From assembly GCF_914271545.1 (NCBI RefSeq), contig NZ_CAJZAH010000006.1, positions 124,001 through 188,000 of the forward strand: 64,000 bases of DNA, read 5' to 3'. Under the pieces are notes generated by a model, which was given only the letters and a program-made list of their open reading frames with translations, searched no databases and had not been told where the DNA came from. How positions within the stretch are numbered: the stretch's first letter is position 1; each line of letters opens with the position of its first letter. Both the position numbers and the translations under genes were made by a program. Below are positions 21,308 through 28,222 of this stretch, in pieces. The DNA is from Cupriavidus respiraculi (GTDB taxonomy: Bacteria > Pseudomonadota > Gammaproteobacteria > Burkholderiales > Burkholderiaceae).

Positions 21308-21323
21308 TATCTACTGGTAGATA
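21308..21323. promoter_or_regulatory. palindrome, distal site of repeat gene copy 2
   Basis: The same TATCTACTGGTAGATA as the distal site of copy 1, about 12 bases inside the end of the duplicated block. Confidence 0.6.
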
Positions 21324-21384
21324 GATAGTCAAGGAGTTTTTTGCTGCACCCCCCAATTTATTGATTCGCCCGCGAGAGGCCGTG

Positions 21385-22347
21385 TCATCGGAAGCTGGCC
21401 CGATACTGCGCGGGCGACACGCCCAGCCGCTGCTGGAACACCACGCGCATGCGGTCCACGGTCACGAAGCCGCACCGATGGGCGACGGTCTTGAGCGGCA
21501 GGGCGCTGCCCTCTAGCAGGTTGCGGGCCATATCGATCCGTGCCGCTTCGATGAAGGCGTGCGGGGTCATGCCGGTCTGCGCCACGAAGAGGCGCACGAG
21601 GTTGCGTGCGCTCATGCCGAGTTCCGCCGCCAGCAGCGGCAGGGTGAGCCTGGCGCCGAGATTGGCCATCACGTAGGCCTGTATCCGCGCTACCGGTGAA
21701 TCGGCATGCTGTGGCGCCACGGTGAGGTAGGGGCTGAACTGCGACTGACCGCCCTGGCGCTGGGCGACCACGACGAGCCGCTTGGCGACCGCCAGCGCCA
21801 CCGCGCCGCCATGCGCCTCGCGTACCAGCGCGAGCGCCAGATCGATGCCGGCCGTGACCCCCGCCGACGTGACCAGCGGCCCGTCGCGCAGGTGGATGCG
21901 GTCGTGTTCCACCGTGGCCGCGGGGAAGCGTGCCGCCAGTTGCGCGGCGTTCTGCCAGTGCGTGGTCACCTTGCGCCCGTCGAGCAGGCCGGCGTGACCC
22001 AGCACGAACGCCCCCGTGCAGACCGAGCCATGCAGACCGGCCCGTGCCGCCGCGGCCCGCAGCCACCGGGAGACCGCCGCATCCGCCGGCGCGGCAGGCA
22101 GACCGGGCCCGCCCGCGACGAGCACGATGTCGAAGCGCCCGTCGGCCTGCGCCATCGACAGATCCGCGATCAGCTGCATGCCGTTGGATGCGCGCAGCGG
22201 TTTGCAGCTGCGCGCGACCAGACTCACCTGATAGCGGGCGCCGGGCTCGAGGAAGGCGTTGGCCTCGCTGAACACGTCCACGGGGCCCGCCACGTCGAGT
22301 GCCTGCACACCGTCCAGCATCAAGATGGCGACCTTGGTCTCGTTCAT
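21385..22347 (-). CDS. GlxA-type AraC-family regulator with DJ-1/PfpI-like domain
   Basis: A 320-residue regulator. The N-terminal domain (about 5-180) has the DJ-1/PfpI fold with the nucleophile-position Cys at 110 in GSVCTGAF, used in this group for ligand sensing rather than proteolysis. The C-terminal AraC domain (about 215-318) has two helix-turn-helix units, with LTLPLLAAELGMSARNLVRL in the first and LKTVAHRCGFVTVDRMRVVF in the second. It is divergent from the HD-domain gene at 22574, its probable target. Ligand unknown. Confidence 0.9.
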   Translation of the reverse strand: MNETKVAILMLDGVQALDVAGPVDVFSEANAFLEPGARYQVSLVARSCKPLRASNGMQLIADLSMAQADGRFDIVLVAGGPGLPAAPADAAVSRWLRAAAARAGLHGSVCTGAFVLGHAGLLDGRKVTTHWQNAAQLAARFPAATVEHDRIHLRDGPLVTSAGVTAGIDLALALVREAHGGAVALAVAKRLVVVAQRQGGQSQFSPYLTVAPQHADSPVARIQAYVMANLGARLTLPLLAAELGMSARNLVRLFVAQTGMTPHAFIEAARIDMARNLLEGSALPLKTVAHRCGFVTVDRMRVVFQQRLGVSPAQYRASFR

Positions 22348-22573
22348 TTCGGGGTTCCGATCCGGCTGTCCTGAAGCACCGTCAAGATGTCCAGATCCGA
22401 CGGATTGCCGCCATTGTAGCCATCCGGGCGGGGCTCCAGAATGAATGCGCTGAGAGGGCGCCCACGCTGCCGCACGGCAGTTGCCGGGCCGGCCCGCTCA
22501 CGTTCATCCCCCGCCATGGCGGGGCACCGCGCGCCGTTGCCGATGCCCGCCATGCCAACACCGGAGCAGATCC

Positions 22574-23215
22574 ATGACAGACATCATTGCGGGCATTCGC
22601 GTGCCCGACAGCGCGATGGCGCGTGCCGCGACCGAACTCGTCCGCGATACCGAGGACGACCTGCTGTACCACCACAGCCGACGCGTCTTTTTCTGGGGCG
22701 CGCTCACCGGCACGCGCCGGGCGCTCGCCTACGATCCCGAGTTGCTGTATGTCGGCGCCATGTTCCACGACATGGGCCTGACCGAGCCGCATGCCAGTCC
22801 CGATCTGCGGTTCGAGGTGGACGGCGCCAACGCGGCCCGCCGCTTCCTGCAGGAATACGGCATTGCGGAGCGCGATATCGACGACGTATGGGCGGCCATC
22901 GCGCTGCACACCACGCCCGGCATCCCGCAGCATATGCGGCCCACCATCGCGCTGGTCACCGCCGGCGTCGAGATGGATGTGCTGGGCCTGGGGTACCACG
23001 ACTTCACGGCGGAGCAGCGCGACCACGTGTGCCGCCACCATCCGCGGGAGCACAACTTCAAGCAGGGGATCATCGACCATTTCGCCGAGGGCACGCGGCG
23101 CAAGCCGCAGACCACCTTCGGGAATGTGAAGGCCGATGTGCTGGCGCTGCGGGACCCGGACTACCAGCGGATCAACTTCTGCAGCCTGATCCTGGGATCG
23201 GCCTGGCCGACCTGA
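22574..23215 (+). CDS. HD-domain metal-dependent hydrolase (cyanamide hydratase-like)
   Basis: A 213-residue HD protein. The metal-binding set is visible as His34 in LYHHSRRV, His65-Asp66 in AMFHDMGL and Asp135 in GVEMDVLG, with His112 in ALHTT between. The closest family I recognise is the cyanamide hydratase-like HD group, so hydration of a nitrile-like substrate is possible but unproven. The start at 22574 follows GGAG; an upstream open frame is non-coding. A divergent GlxA-type regulator suggests inducible expression. Confidence 0.8.
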   Translation: MTDIIAGIRVPDSAMARAATELVRDTEDDLLYHHSRRVFFWGALTGTRRALAYDPELLYVGAMFHDMGLTEPHASPDLRFEVDGANAARRFLQEYGIAERDIDDVWAAIALHTTPGIPQHMRPTIALVTAGVEMDVLGLGYHDFTAEQRDHVCRHHPREHNFKQGIIDHFAEGTRRKPQTTFGNVKADVLALRDPDYQRINFCSLILGSAWPT

Positions 23216-23220
23216 GCCGG

Positions 23221-23244
23221 CCCGCCGCCCGCGGGGGCGGCGGG
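23221..23244. terminator. GC hairpin between convergent genes
   Basis: CCCGCCGCCC pairs with GGGCGGCGGG around a four-base loop, 6 bases after the HD gene stop and just past the serine-hydrolase stop. There is no T run. Confidence 0.4.
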
Positions 23245-23252
23245 GCAAGCCA

Positions 23253-24809
23253 TCAGCGCACGAAGTCGCCCAGTCCCTCCTGGTCGTAGAACTCCAGCCA
23301 TACGCGGTCGCTGGAAAATTCGGCGCGCGAGATCATGCCCGGCATCGCGTTTTCGTTGCTCAGCGTAAAGGTGAAGACATCGCCGTCCCAGTGCGTCAGC
23401 GGAACCTGCAGCGGCACGGGGCCGATGGACATGACCAGCGCTCCGGCCTGTTCGGCGATCTGGATCGGCCCGTGGTAGTCGTTCCGGTAGGTGCCGGTGT
23501 AGATGGACAGCGCGCGGGCCGGCAGCGGGGAGGTGGGGGGCGGCGCGCCGACAAGGCGGCCCTCGGGAGCCGTCACCTGCGCCAGCGCGCGCGCATAGAG
23601 CGCGGGCCAGTCGTGGCGGATGGCGCCGAACTGCACCAGGTCCGCGAACTGCGCGTTCAGCGCCTCGGGCAGGCCGATCGGGTAGCCGTTGGTCAGCGTG
23701 ACGATGCCCAGGTCGAGCGTGGGGAGCGCGAAGAAACTGGTGGCGGCGCCCACGCCGAACGCGCCGGAATGGCTGTAGGAAGCGAGCCCCGATTCCGTGG
23801 TGCCGACGTTGAAACCATAGCCATAGTGGCCGGCGGGATAGTCGGCGGTGGGCGGCGACGACTGCATCTGCGCCGTCAGCGCGGGGGCGAGTGCGGCCGC
23901 TTCGACGATTCTCCTGCCCCCGGCTTCGCCCTTGGCCAGCACCATCGCCAGCCATCTGGCCATATCGTTGACCGACGAACTGACGCCGCCGGCCGGCGCC
24001 TGGGCGTCCGGCCGGGTGCCCATGCCCTGCACCCATTGTCCGTTCGTGCGCACGTGGCCCAGCGCGCGGTTCGGGCGCGCGGCGAAATCCGCGTAGCGCG
24101 AGCTGGTGCTGGCCATGCCCAGCGGCTGGTAGATGGCCTGCTCGGACAGCGAGGCCCAGTCGAGGCCGGCGGCCGCGGCCACCGCCTCCGCGCCGGCGGT
24201 CAGGCCGAAGTTGGTGTAGGCGTAGTGCGAGCGCAGCGGCGCCACGGGCAGGTAGCGCAGGCGCGTCAGTACCTCGCGCTGGCCGTAGCCCAGGTCTTCG
24301 AGCCGGTCGCCGGCGTGGTCCGGCAGGCCGGAGCGGTGCGCAAACATGTCGCCGATCGTGACGGCGGCGGTGGAGTCGGGGTCGGACAGCTCGAACCACG
24401 GCAGGTGATTGCGTACCGGCGTGTCCCAGCCGATGCCGCCAAGTCCAACCTGGCGCGCCACCACGGTGGCGCCGACGGATTTGGACAGCGAGGCTAGCTG
24501 GAACACGGTATCGGCGTCCACGGGCGCGGGGTCCGTCACCACACGCCGGCCGAATCCTTTGGCGTAGACCGTCTTGCCGCCGTGCACCACCGCGACGGCC
24601 ATGCCCGGCACTCCGGAACTTGCCATCAGCTGGGCCGCCATGGCGTCGAGCTGGCCGATGGCGCTGGCGATGCGCGCGTCGGATCCGGTATCCGGCGGAG
24701 GGGGCGGCGGGGCCGGCGAATCGTCATCGCCGCCGCAGGCGGCCAGGGGTGCCAGGGCGGCGAGCGCCGCGGCCTGGAGGAAATGTCGACGACCTTGCAA
24801 TGGGTTCAC
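23253..24809 (-). CDS. serine hydrolase / class C beta-lactamase-fold lipoprotein
   Basis: A 518-residue exported hydrolase. The GTG at 24809 is preceded by AGGAG. The N-terminus, RRHFLQAAALAALAPLAAC, combines a twin-arginine motif with a lipobox (Cys25), so it is probably a Tat-exported lipoprotein; a Pro-rich linker follows. The catalytic set of the beta-lactamase/esterase family is complete: S107-x-x-K110 (SLSK), Y198-T-N200 and H347-S-G349. The last ~130 residues form a lipocalin-like C-terminal domain. Substrate is unknown; such proteins are often esterases or D-amino-acid peptidases rather than true beta-lactamases. Confidence 0.85.
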   Translation of the reverse strand: MNPLQGRRHFLQAAALAALAPLAACGGDDDSPAPPPPPPDTGSDARIASAIGQLDAMAAQLMASSGVPGMAVAVVHGGKTVYAKGFGRRVVTDPAPVDADTVFQLASLSKSVGATVVARQVGLGGIGWDTPVRNHLPWFELSDPDSTAAVTIGDMFAHRSGLPDHAGDRLEDLGYGQREVLTRLRYLPVAPLRSHYAYTNFGLTAGAEAVAAAAGLDWASLSEQAIYQPLGMASTSSRYADFAARPNRALGHVRTNGQWVQGMGTRPDAQAPAGGVSSSVNDMARWLAMVLAKGEAGGRRIVEAAALAPALTAQMQSSPPTADYPAGHYGYGFNVGTTESGLASYSHSGAFGVGAATSFFALPTLDLGIVTLTNGYPIGLPEALNAQFADLVQFGAIRHDWPALYARALAQVTAPEGRLVGAPPPTSPLPARALSIYTGTYRNDYHGPIQIAEQAGALVMSIGPVPLQVPLTHWDGDVFTFTLSNENAMPGMISRAEFSSDRVWLEFYDQEGLGDFVR

Positions 24810-24915
24810 GGCTACTCTCCTGGCGCGCGGGCGCCCTTGATGAAACGTCCCCGGTACCTGGGACGTTGTAGTCGCTCCGCGGTCGCGGCCCAAGGCATTG
24901 TTATCGCCACATGTG

Positions 24916-24945
24916 AAAAGGGCCCCCGGCGCGTGCCGGGGGCCC
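24916..24945 (-). terminator. second terminator downstream of tRNA-Val (minus strand)
   Basis: GGGCCCCCGGC pairs with GCCGGGGGCCC around GCGT and is followed on the minus strand by TTTTCACAT. It resembles the neighbouring terminator at 24962-24996, including a shared TGTGAAAA flank, and looks like a diverged tandem copy. Confidence 0.75.
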
Positions 24946-24961
24946 TGACGGGAGCTCCAAT

Positions 24962-24996
24962 GTGAAAAAGGCCCTCGGCTTGCGCCGAGGGCCTTT
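24962..24996 (-). terminator. first terminator downstream of tRNA-Val (minus strand)
   Basis: A 13-bp stem, AAAGGCCCTCGGC with GCCGAGGGCCTTT, around a four-base loop, 22 bases past the tRNA 3' end, followed by TTCACA. Confidence 0.85.
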
Positions 24997-25018
24997 CCCG
25001 TGCGGTTTCCCGCGAATC

Positions 25019-25093
25019 TGGTGGGTGGTACAGGGATTGAACCTGTGACCCCTGCCGTGTGAAGGCAGTGCTCTACCGCTGAGCTAACCACCC
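25019..25093 (-). tRNA. tRNA-Val (anticodon CAC)
   Basis: On the minus strand, GGGTGGTTAGCTCAGCGGTA begins a complete cloverleaf. The acceptor stem GGGTGGT/ACCACCC is perfect, the D arm GCTC..GAGC is intact, and the anticodon stem CTGCC/GGCAG encloses loop TTCACAC, which reads CAC for GUG (valine). The T arm carries GGTTCAATCC, and the CCA end is encoded. Two tandem terminators follow. Confidence 0.97.
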
Positions 25094-25170
25094 CTGCCGC
25101 TGCGTCGTACATCGCGCAACAGAGAAAACGCGATTATGTCAGTGTGGCTGTACCTTGTAAAGCCCTTTTT

Positions 25171-25908
25171 TCACGCCGCAAGGTCCGTGGGGACTTCGGC
25201 GGCGGCAATTTCCTTCCACACCGTCTTGCCGCGGCTCTCGTCGTCCAGGCTCTTGAGCACCATTGCGTGGGCGGCCAGTTCCTCGGCGGTGGGGGCGAGC
25301 ACCGGCAGTTGCAGGCGCGACAGGTCCGCACTGGCAATGGCGTTGCCGCTCGCGCCGGCGCCGCCGTCCAGCATGTCGATCACCAGCGAGTTCTGGCCGC
25401 GCGTCATGGCCAGGTAGACCTCGGCCAGCAGCTCGGCATCGAGCAGCGCGCCGTGCAGCGTACGGTGGGCGTTGCTGATGCCAAGTCGGTCGCACAGGGC
25501 GTCCAGCGAGTTGCGCTTGCCCGGGAACATCTGGCGCGCCTCGCGCAGCGTGTCGATGACGTTGGCCACGTGCTCGCGGAAGGGCGGCAGGCCCAGCAGC
25601 TGGAATTCCATGTCGAGGAAGCCCAGGTCGAACGCGGCGTTATGGATGATCAGCTCGGCGCCCTCGACGAACTCGCGCACGTGGTGAACGATTTCCCCGA
25701 ACTTGGGCTTGTCCGCCAGGAACTCCAGCGTGATGCCGTGGACCGCGATCGCGCCCTCGTCGATGTCGCGCTCGGGGTGGACGTAGTAGTGGAGGTGGCG
25801 CCCGGTCAGGCGGCGGTTCACCAGTTCGACGCAGCCGATTTCGATCAGGCGGTCGCCGGTGGCGGCATTCAGGCCGGTGGTTTCGGTGTCGAGAACGATC
25901 TGTCGCAT
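25171..25908 (-). CDS. dnaQ: DNA polymerase III epsilon subunit (3'-5' proofreading exonuclease)
   Basis: The proofreading subunit of the replicase. The DEDDh exonuclease motifs are present: Exo I DTETTGL (D7, E9 from the MRQIVLD start), Exo II HNAAFDLGFL and Exo III HGALLDAELLAEVYL. The ~60 C-terminal residues would bind the alpha subunit. The start at 25908 (MRQIVLDTET) matches relatives; ATGs at 25917 and 25935 are alternatives. It follows rnhA by 10 bases on the same strand, a pairing common in many bacteria. Confidence 0.95.
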   Translation of the reverse strand: MRQIVLDTETTGLNAATGDRLIEIGCVELVNRRLTGRHLHYYVHPERDIDEGAIAVHGITLEFLADKPKFGEIVHHVREFVEGAELIIHNAAFDLGFLDMEFQLLGLPPFREHVANVIDTLREARQMFPGKRNSLDALCDRLGISNAHRTLHGALLDAELLAEVYLAMTRGQNSLVIDMLDGGAGASGNAIASADLSRLQLPVLAPTAEELAAHAMVLKSLDDESRGKTVWKEIAAAEVPTDLAA

Positions 25909-25918
25909 GGCGGGCATT

Positions 25919-26374
25919 CTAACCGGCGACGGCACGGGTGCCGGTCAGCATGGCGACGCCGCGGTTGGCCAGCGCGTCGGCGTGCTCGTTGCCGGGATGG
26001 CCGTTATGGCCGCGCACCCAATGCCAGCGCACCTCGTGCTGCTGGGCCAGCGTGTCCAGCGTCTGCCACAGGTCGGCGTTCTTGACCGGCTTCTTGTCGG
26101 CGGTCTTCCAGCCGCGCGCCTTCCACCCCGGCAGCCATTCGCCGATGCCTTTCTGCACGTACTGCGAGTCGGTGTAGACGTCCACGCTGCAGCGGCGCTT
26201 GAGGGCGCGCAGCGCTTCGATCACCGCGGTCAGCTCCATGCGGTTGTTGGTGGTGTTCGCCTCGCCGCCGAACAGCTCCTTCTCGTTGCTGCCGGAGACC
26301 AGCACGGCGCCCCAGCCGCCGGGGCCGGGGTTGCCCTTGCAGGCGCCGTCGGAATAGATCGTGACTTCTTGCAT
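25919..26374 (-). CDS. rnhA: ribonuclease HI
   Basis: Cleaves the RNA strand of RNA-DNA hybrids and removes R-loops and primers. The 151-residue protein has the four catalytic acidic positions: D9 in [16 protein letters not shown]47 in NNRMELTA, D69 in VYTDSQYV, and an Asp in the C-terminal NEHADALA. The basic handle [18 protein letters not shown] is also present. It lies between the methyltransferase gene and dnaQ on the same strand. Confidence 0.97.
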   Translation of the reverse strand: MQEVTIYSDGACKGNPGPGGWGAVLVSGSNEKELFGGEANTTNNRMELTAVIEALRALKRRCSVDVYTDSQYVQKGIGEWLPGWKARGWKTADKKPVKNADLWQTLDTLAQQHEVRWHWVRGHNGHPGNEHADALANRGVAMLTGTRAVAG

Positions 26375-26449
26375 GCGTCTTCAAAAAGATGGCCGCCCGG
26401 GGTTGCCGGGCGGCGCGGTGTCGGGATGGCGGCGACGAAGCGGCCGCGT

Positions 26450-27247
26450 TCAGTTTTCGTCGCCGGGCGAGCTCTTGCCGTGGGTGCCGGTGGGCGTGGC
26501 CACCGGCGCGGCGACGGGCGCGAGCGCGGGCTTGGAGGTTTTCCAGGCCGGGCCGACCAGGCGGATGTTGCGCACGCGCTTGACCGCCGAGATCATATAG
26601 ACCGCGCCGAAGATCGGCCACCAGCGGTCGCCGGCCTTCTCCATGAAGGCGGCGCGCTGCAGCCAGCGCTCGGTGCGGTAGGGCGGGCAGTAGCAGCCGA
26701 AGCGGCCGCGGATGATGTCGAAGCCCAGCAGCTTGAGCCAGTCCTTGATCCGCACGAAGCCGATCGACTGGGCGTCGGCGGGCAGGAAGGGGTCGGCCCC
26801 CAGCCGGTTCAGGCCCTGCCGCGCGCCCCACAGGCTCATCGGGTTGAAGCACGAGACGATGACCTGGCCCTCGGGCATCAGCACGCGCGAGACCTCGCGC
26901 AGCACTTCGTGCGGATCGTCCGAGAACTCCAGCACATGGGGCAGGGTGACCAGATCCACGCTCTGCGTATCGAAGGGCAGCTCGTCGAAGCGGCACAGCA
27001 GCTGGCGGTTGTCCGCCTCGTCCTGGCGCGGGCCGTGGGGCCCGGCGGCGGGATCGAGCGCCAGCGCACTGAACGGCATGCGGTTCTCGCGCAGCGTATC
27101 CATGACGGGCAGGCCAAGCTGCACCGCGTGATAGCCGAAGATATCGGCCACGGTCCGGTCGTATTGCTGGCGTTCCCACTCGAGCATGTACTGCCCGGGC
27201 GGGGAAGTGAGCCAGTTATCCCAATCTATAATCGGACGCTTGGACAT
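26450..27247 (-). CDS. class I SAM-dependent methyltransferase
   Basis: A 265-residue methyltransferase of the group commonly found upstream of rnhA-dnaQ in Burkholderiales. The start MSKRPIIDWDNWLTSPPGQY is chosen at 27247. The motif I region is unusual, without an obvious E/DxGxGxG; recognisable are VDLVTLPHVLEFSDDPHEVL and EGQVIVSCFNPMSLWG. The C-terminal tail is low-complexity (Ala/Pro/Val-rich). Substrate is unknown. It is divergent from gloB with only 11 bases between start codons. Confidence 0.8.
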   Translation of the reverse strand: MSKRPIIDWDNWLTSPPGQYMLEWERQQYDRTVADIFGYHAVQLGLPVMDTLRENRMPFSALALDPAAGPHGPRQDEADNRQLLCRFDELPFDTQSVDLVTLPHVLEFSDDPHEVLREVSRVLMPEGQVIVSCFNPMSLWGARQGLNRLGADPFLPADAQSIGFVRIKDWLKLLGFDIIRGRFGCYCPPYRTERWLQRAAFMEKAGDRWWPIFGAVYMISAVKRVRNIRLVGPAWKTSKPALAPVAAPVATPTGTHGKSSPGDEN

Positions 27248-27258
27248 AGGAGCAACGC

Positions 27259-28062
27259 ATGTTGAAGGTGGAGCCAATCCCCGCATTCCAGGATAACTAT
27301 ATCTGGGCGATCCACGATGGTCATGCCGTGGCTGTGGTCGACCCGGGCGAGGCCGCTCCGGTCGAGGATTTCCTGGCGCGCAACGGGCTCGCGCTGGGGG
27401 CCATTGTAATCACCCACCATCACGGCGATCACCAGGGCGGCGTCGAAGCGCTGCTGCAGCGCCACCCCAGCGGACCGGACGGCAAGCCCGTGCCGGTGGT
27501 GGGACCGGCGGGCGAGCGCATCGGCCATCGTACCCTGGCCGTACGCGAGGGCGATACCTTCGACCTCCGTTTCCCCGCCCTTTCCATGCGCGTGCTCGAC
27601 GTGCCCGGCCATACCGCCGGGCACGTTGCCTTCGTGGCCGACCTGCCCGGCGCGGGGCCGTCGGTCTTCTGCGGCGATACGCTGTTCGCCAGCGGCTGCG
27701 GGCGGCTGTTCGAGGGCACGCCGGCGCAGATGCTGGACTCGCTCGACAAGCTCGCGGCGCTCCCCGCCGAGACGAAGGTCTATTGCGCGCACGAATACAC
27801 CCGCAGCAATGTGCGCTTCGCGAGGGCGGTGGAGCCGCACAATCCGGTGCTGTCCGAGTGGGATGCGCGGGTGGAGGCACTGCGCGCGACCGGGCGGCCG
27901 ACGCTGCCCACCACCATCGGCCACGAACGCGAAGTCAATCCTTTCCTGCGCTCGCGCGAAGCGGCGGTGCGCGAAGCGGTGGCAGTCGAGGCGGGCACGC
28001 AGGGCGAAGACGATGCCGCCGTGTTTGGAGCACTGCGCAAATGGAAGGACGGTTTCCGCTGA
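27259..28062 (+). CDS. gloB: hydroxyacylglutathione hydrolase (glyoxalase II)
   Basis: Hydrolyses S-lactoylglutathione to lactate and glutathione in methylglyoxal detoxification. The 267-residue metallo-beta-lactamase-fold protein has the dinuclear-metal motif THHHGDH (T52-H58), a second His in VPGHTAGH, the bridging Asp in [17 protein letters not shown], and the C-terminal substrate-binding domain with [13 protein letters not shown] and NPFLR. A strong AGGAG ribosome site lies before the ATG. Confidence 0.95.
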   Translation: MLKVEPIPAFQDNYIWAIHDGHAVAVVDPGEAAPVEDFLARNGLALGAIVITHHHGDHQGGVEALLQRHPSGPDGKPVPVVGPAGERIGHRTLAVREGDTFDLRFPALSMRVLDVPGHTAGHVAFVADLPGAGPSVFCGDTLFASGCGRLFEGTPAQMLDSLDKLAALPAETKVYCAHEYTRSNVRFARAVEPHNPVLSEWDARVEALRATGRPTLPTTIGHEREVNPFLRSREAAVREAVAVEAGTQGEDDAAVFGALRKWKDGFR

Positions 28063-28158
28063 GGCGGGCGAGTCGCCCCAGGCGGGAGGCAGAGCCAGCG
28101 AGGCCGGGAAAAGCCCGCTGCGTCGGGCCGTTCCGGGGTCCGCGCCCGGAAAATTTCA

Positions 28159-28187
28159 TTGACTCGCAGGCACGTTTTTCATAGCAT
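28159..28187 (+). promoter_or_regulatory. sigma-70-type promoter of mltD
   Basis: TTGACT (28159-28164) and TAGCAT (28182-28187) are separated by exactly 17 bases and lie 36 bases before the mltD start. The surrounding DNA is A/T-rich compared with the rest of the window. Confidence 0.7.
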
Positions 28188-28222
28188 CGCTCAACTTTTT
28201 AGCGTCACGATTCGAGAAATTA

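Larger units (their letters stand above)
20435..21335 (-). repeat. direct duplication, copy 2
   Basis: Second copy of the 0.9-kb segment at 17861-18762, 901 bases in the same orientation. Recombination between the copies would delete or duplicate a 2.57-kb unit containing the AI-2E-family gene. Confidence 0.95.
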
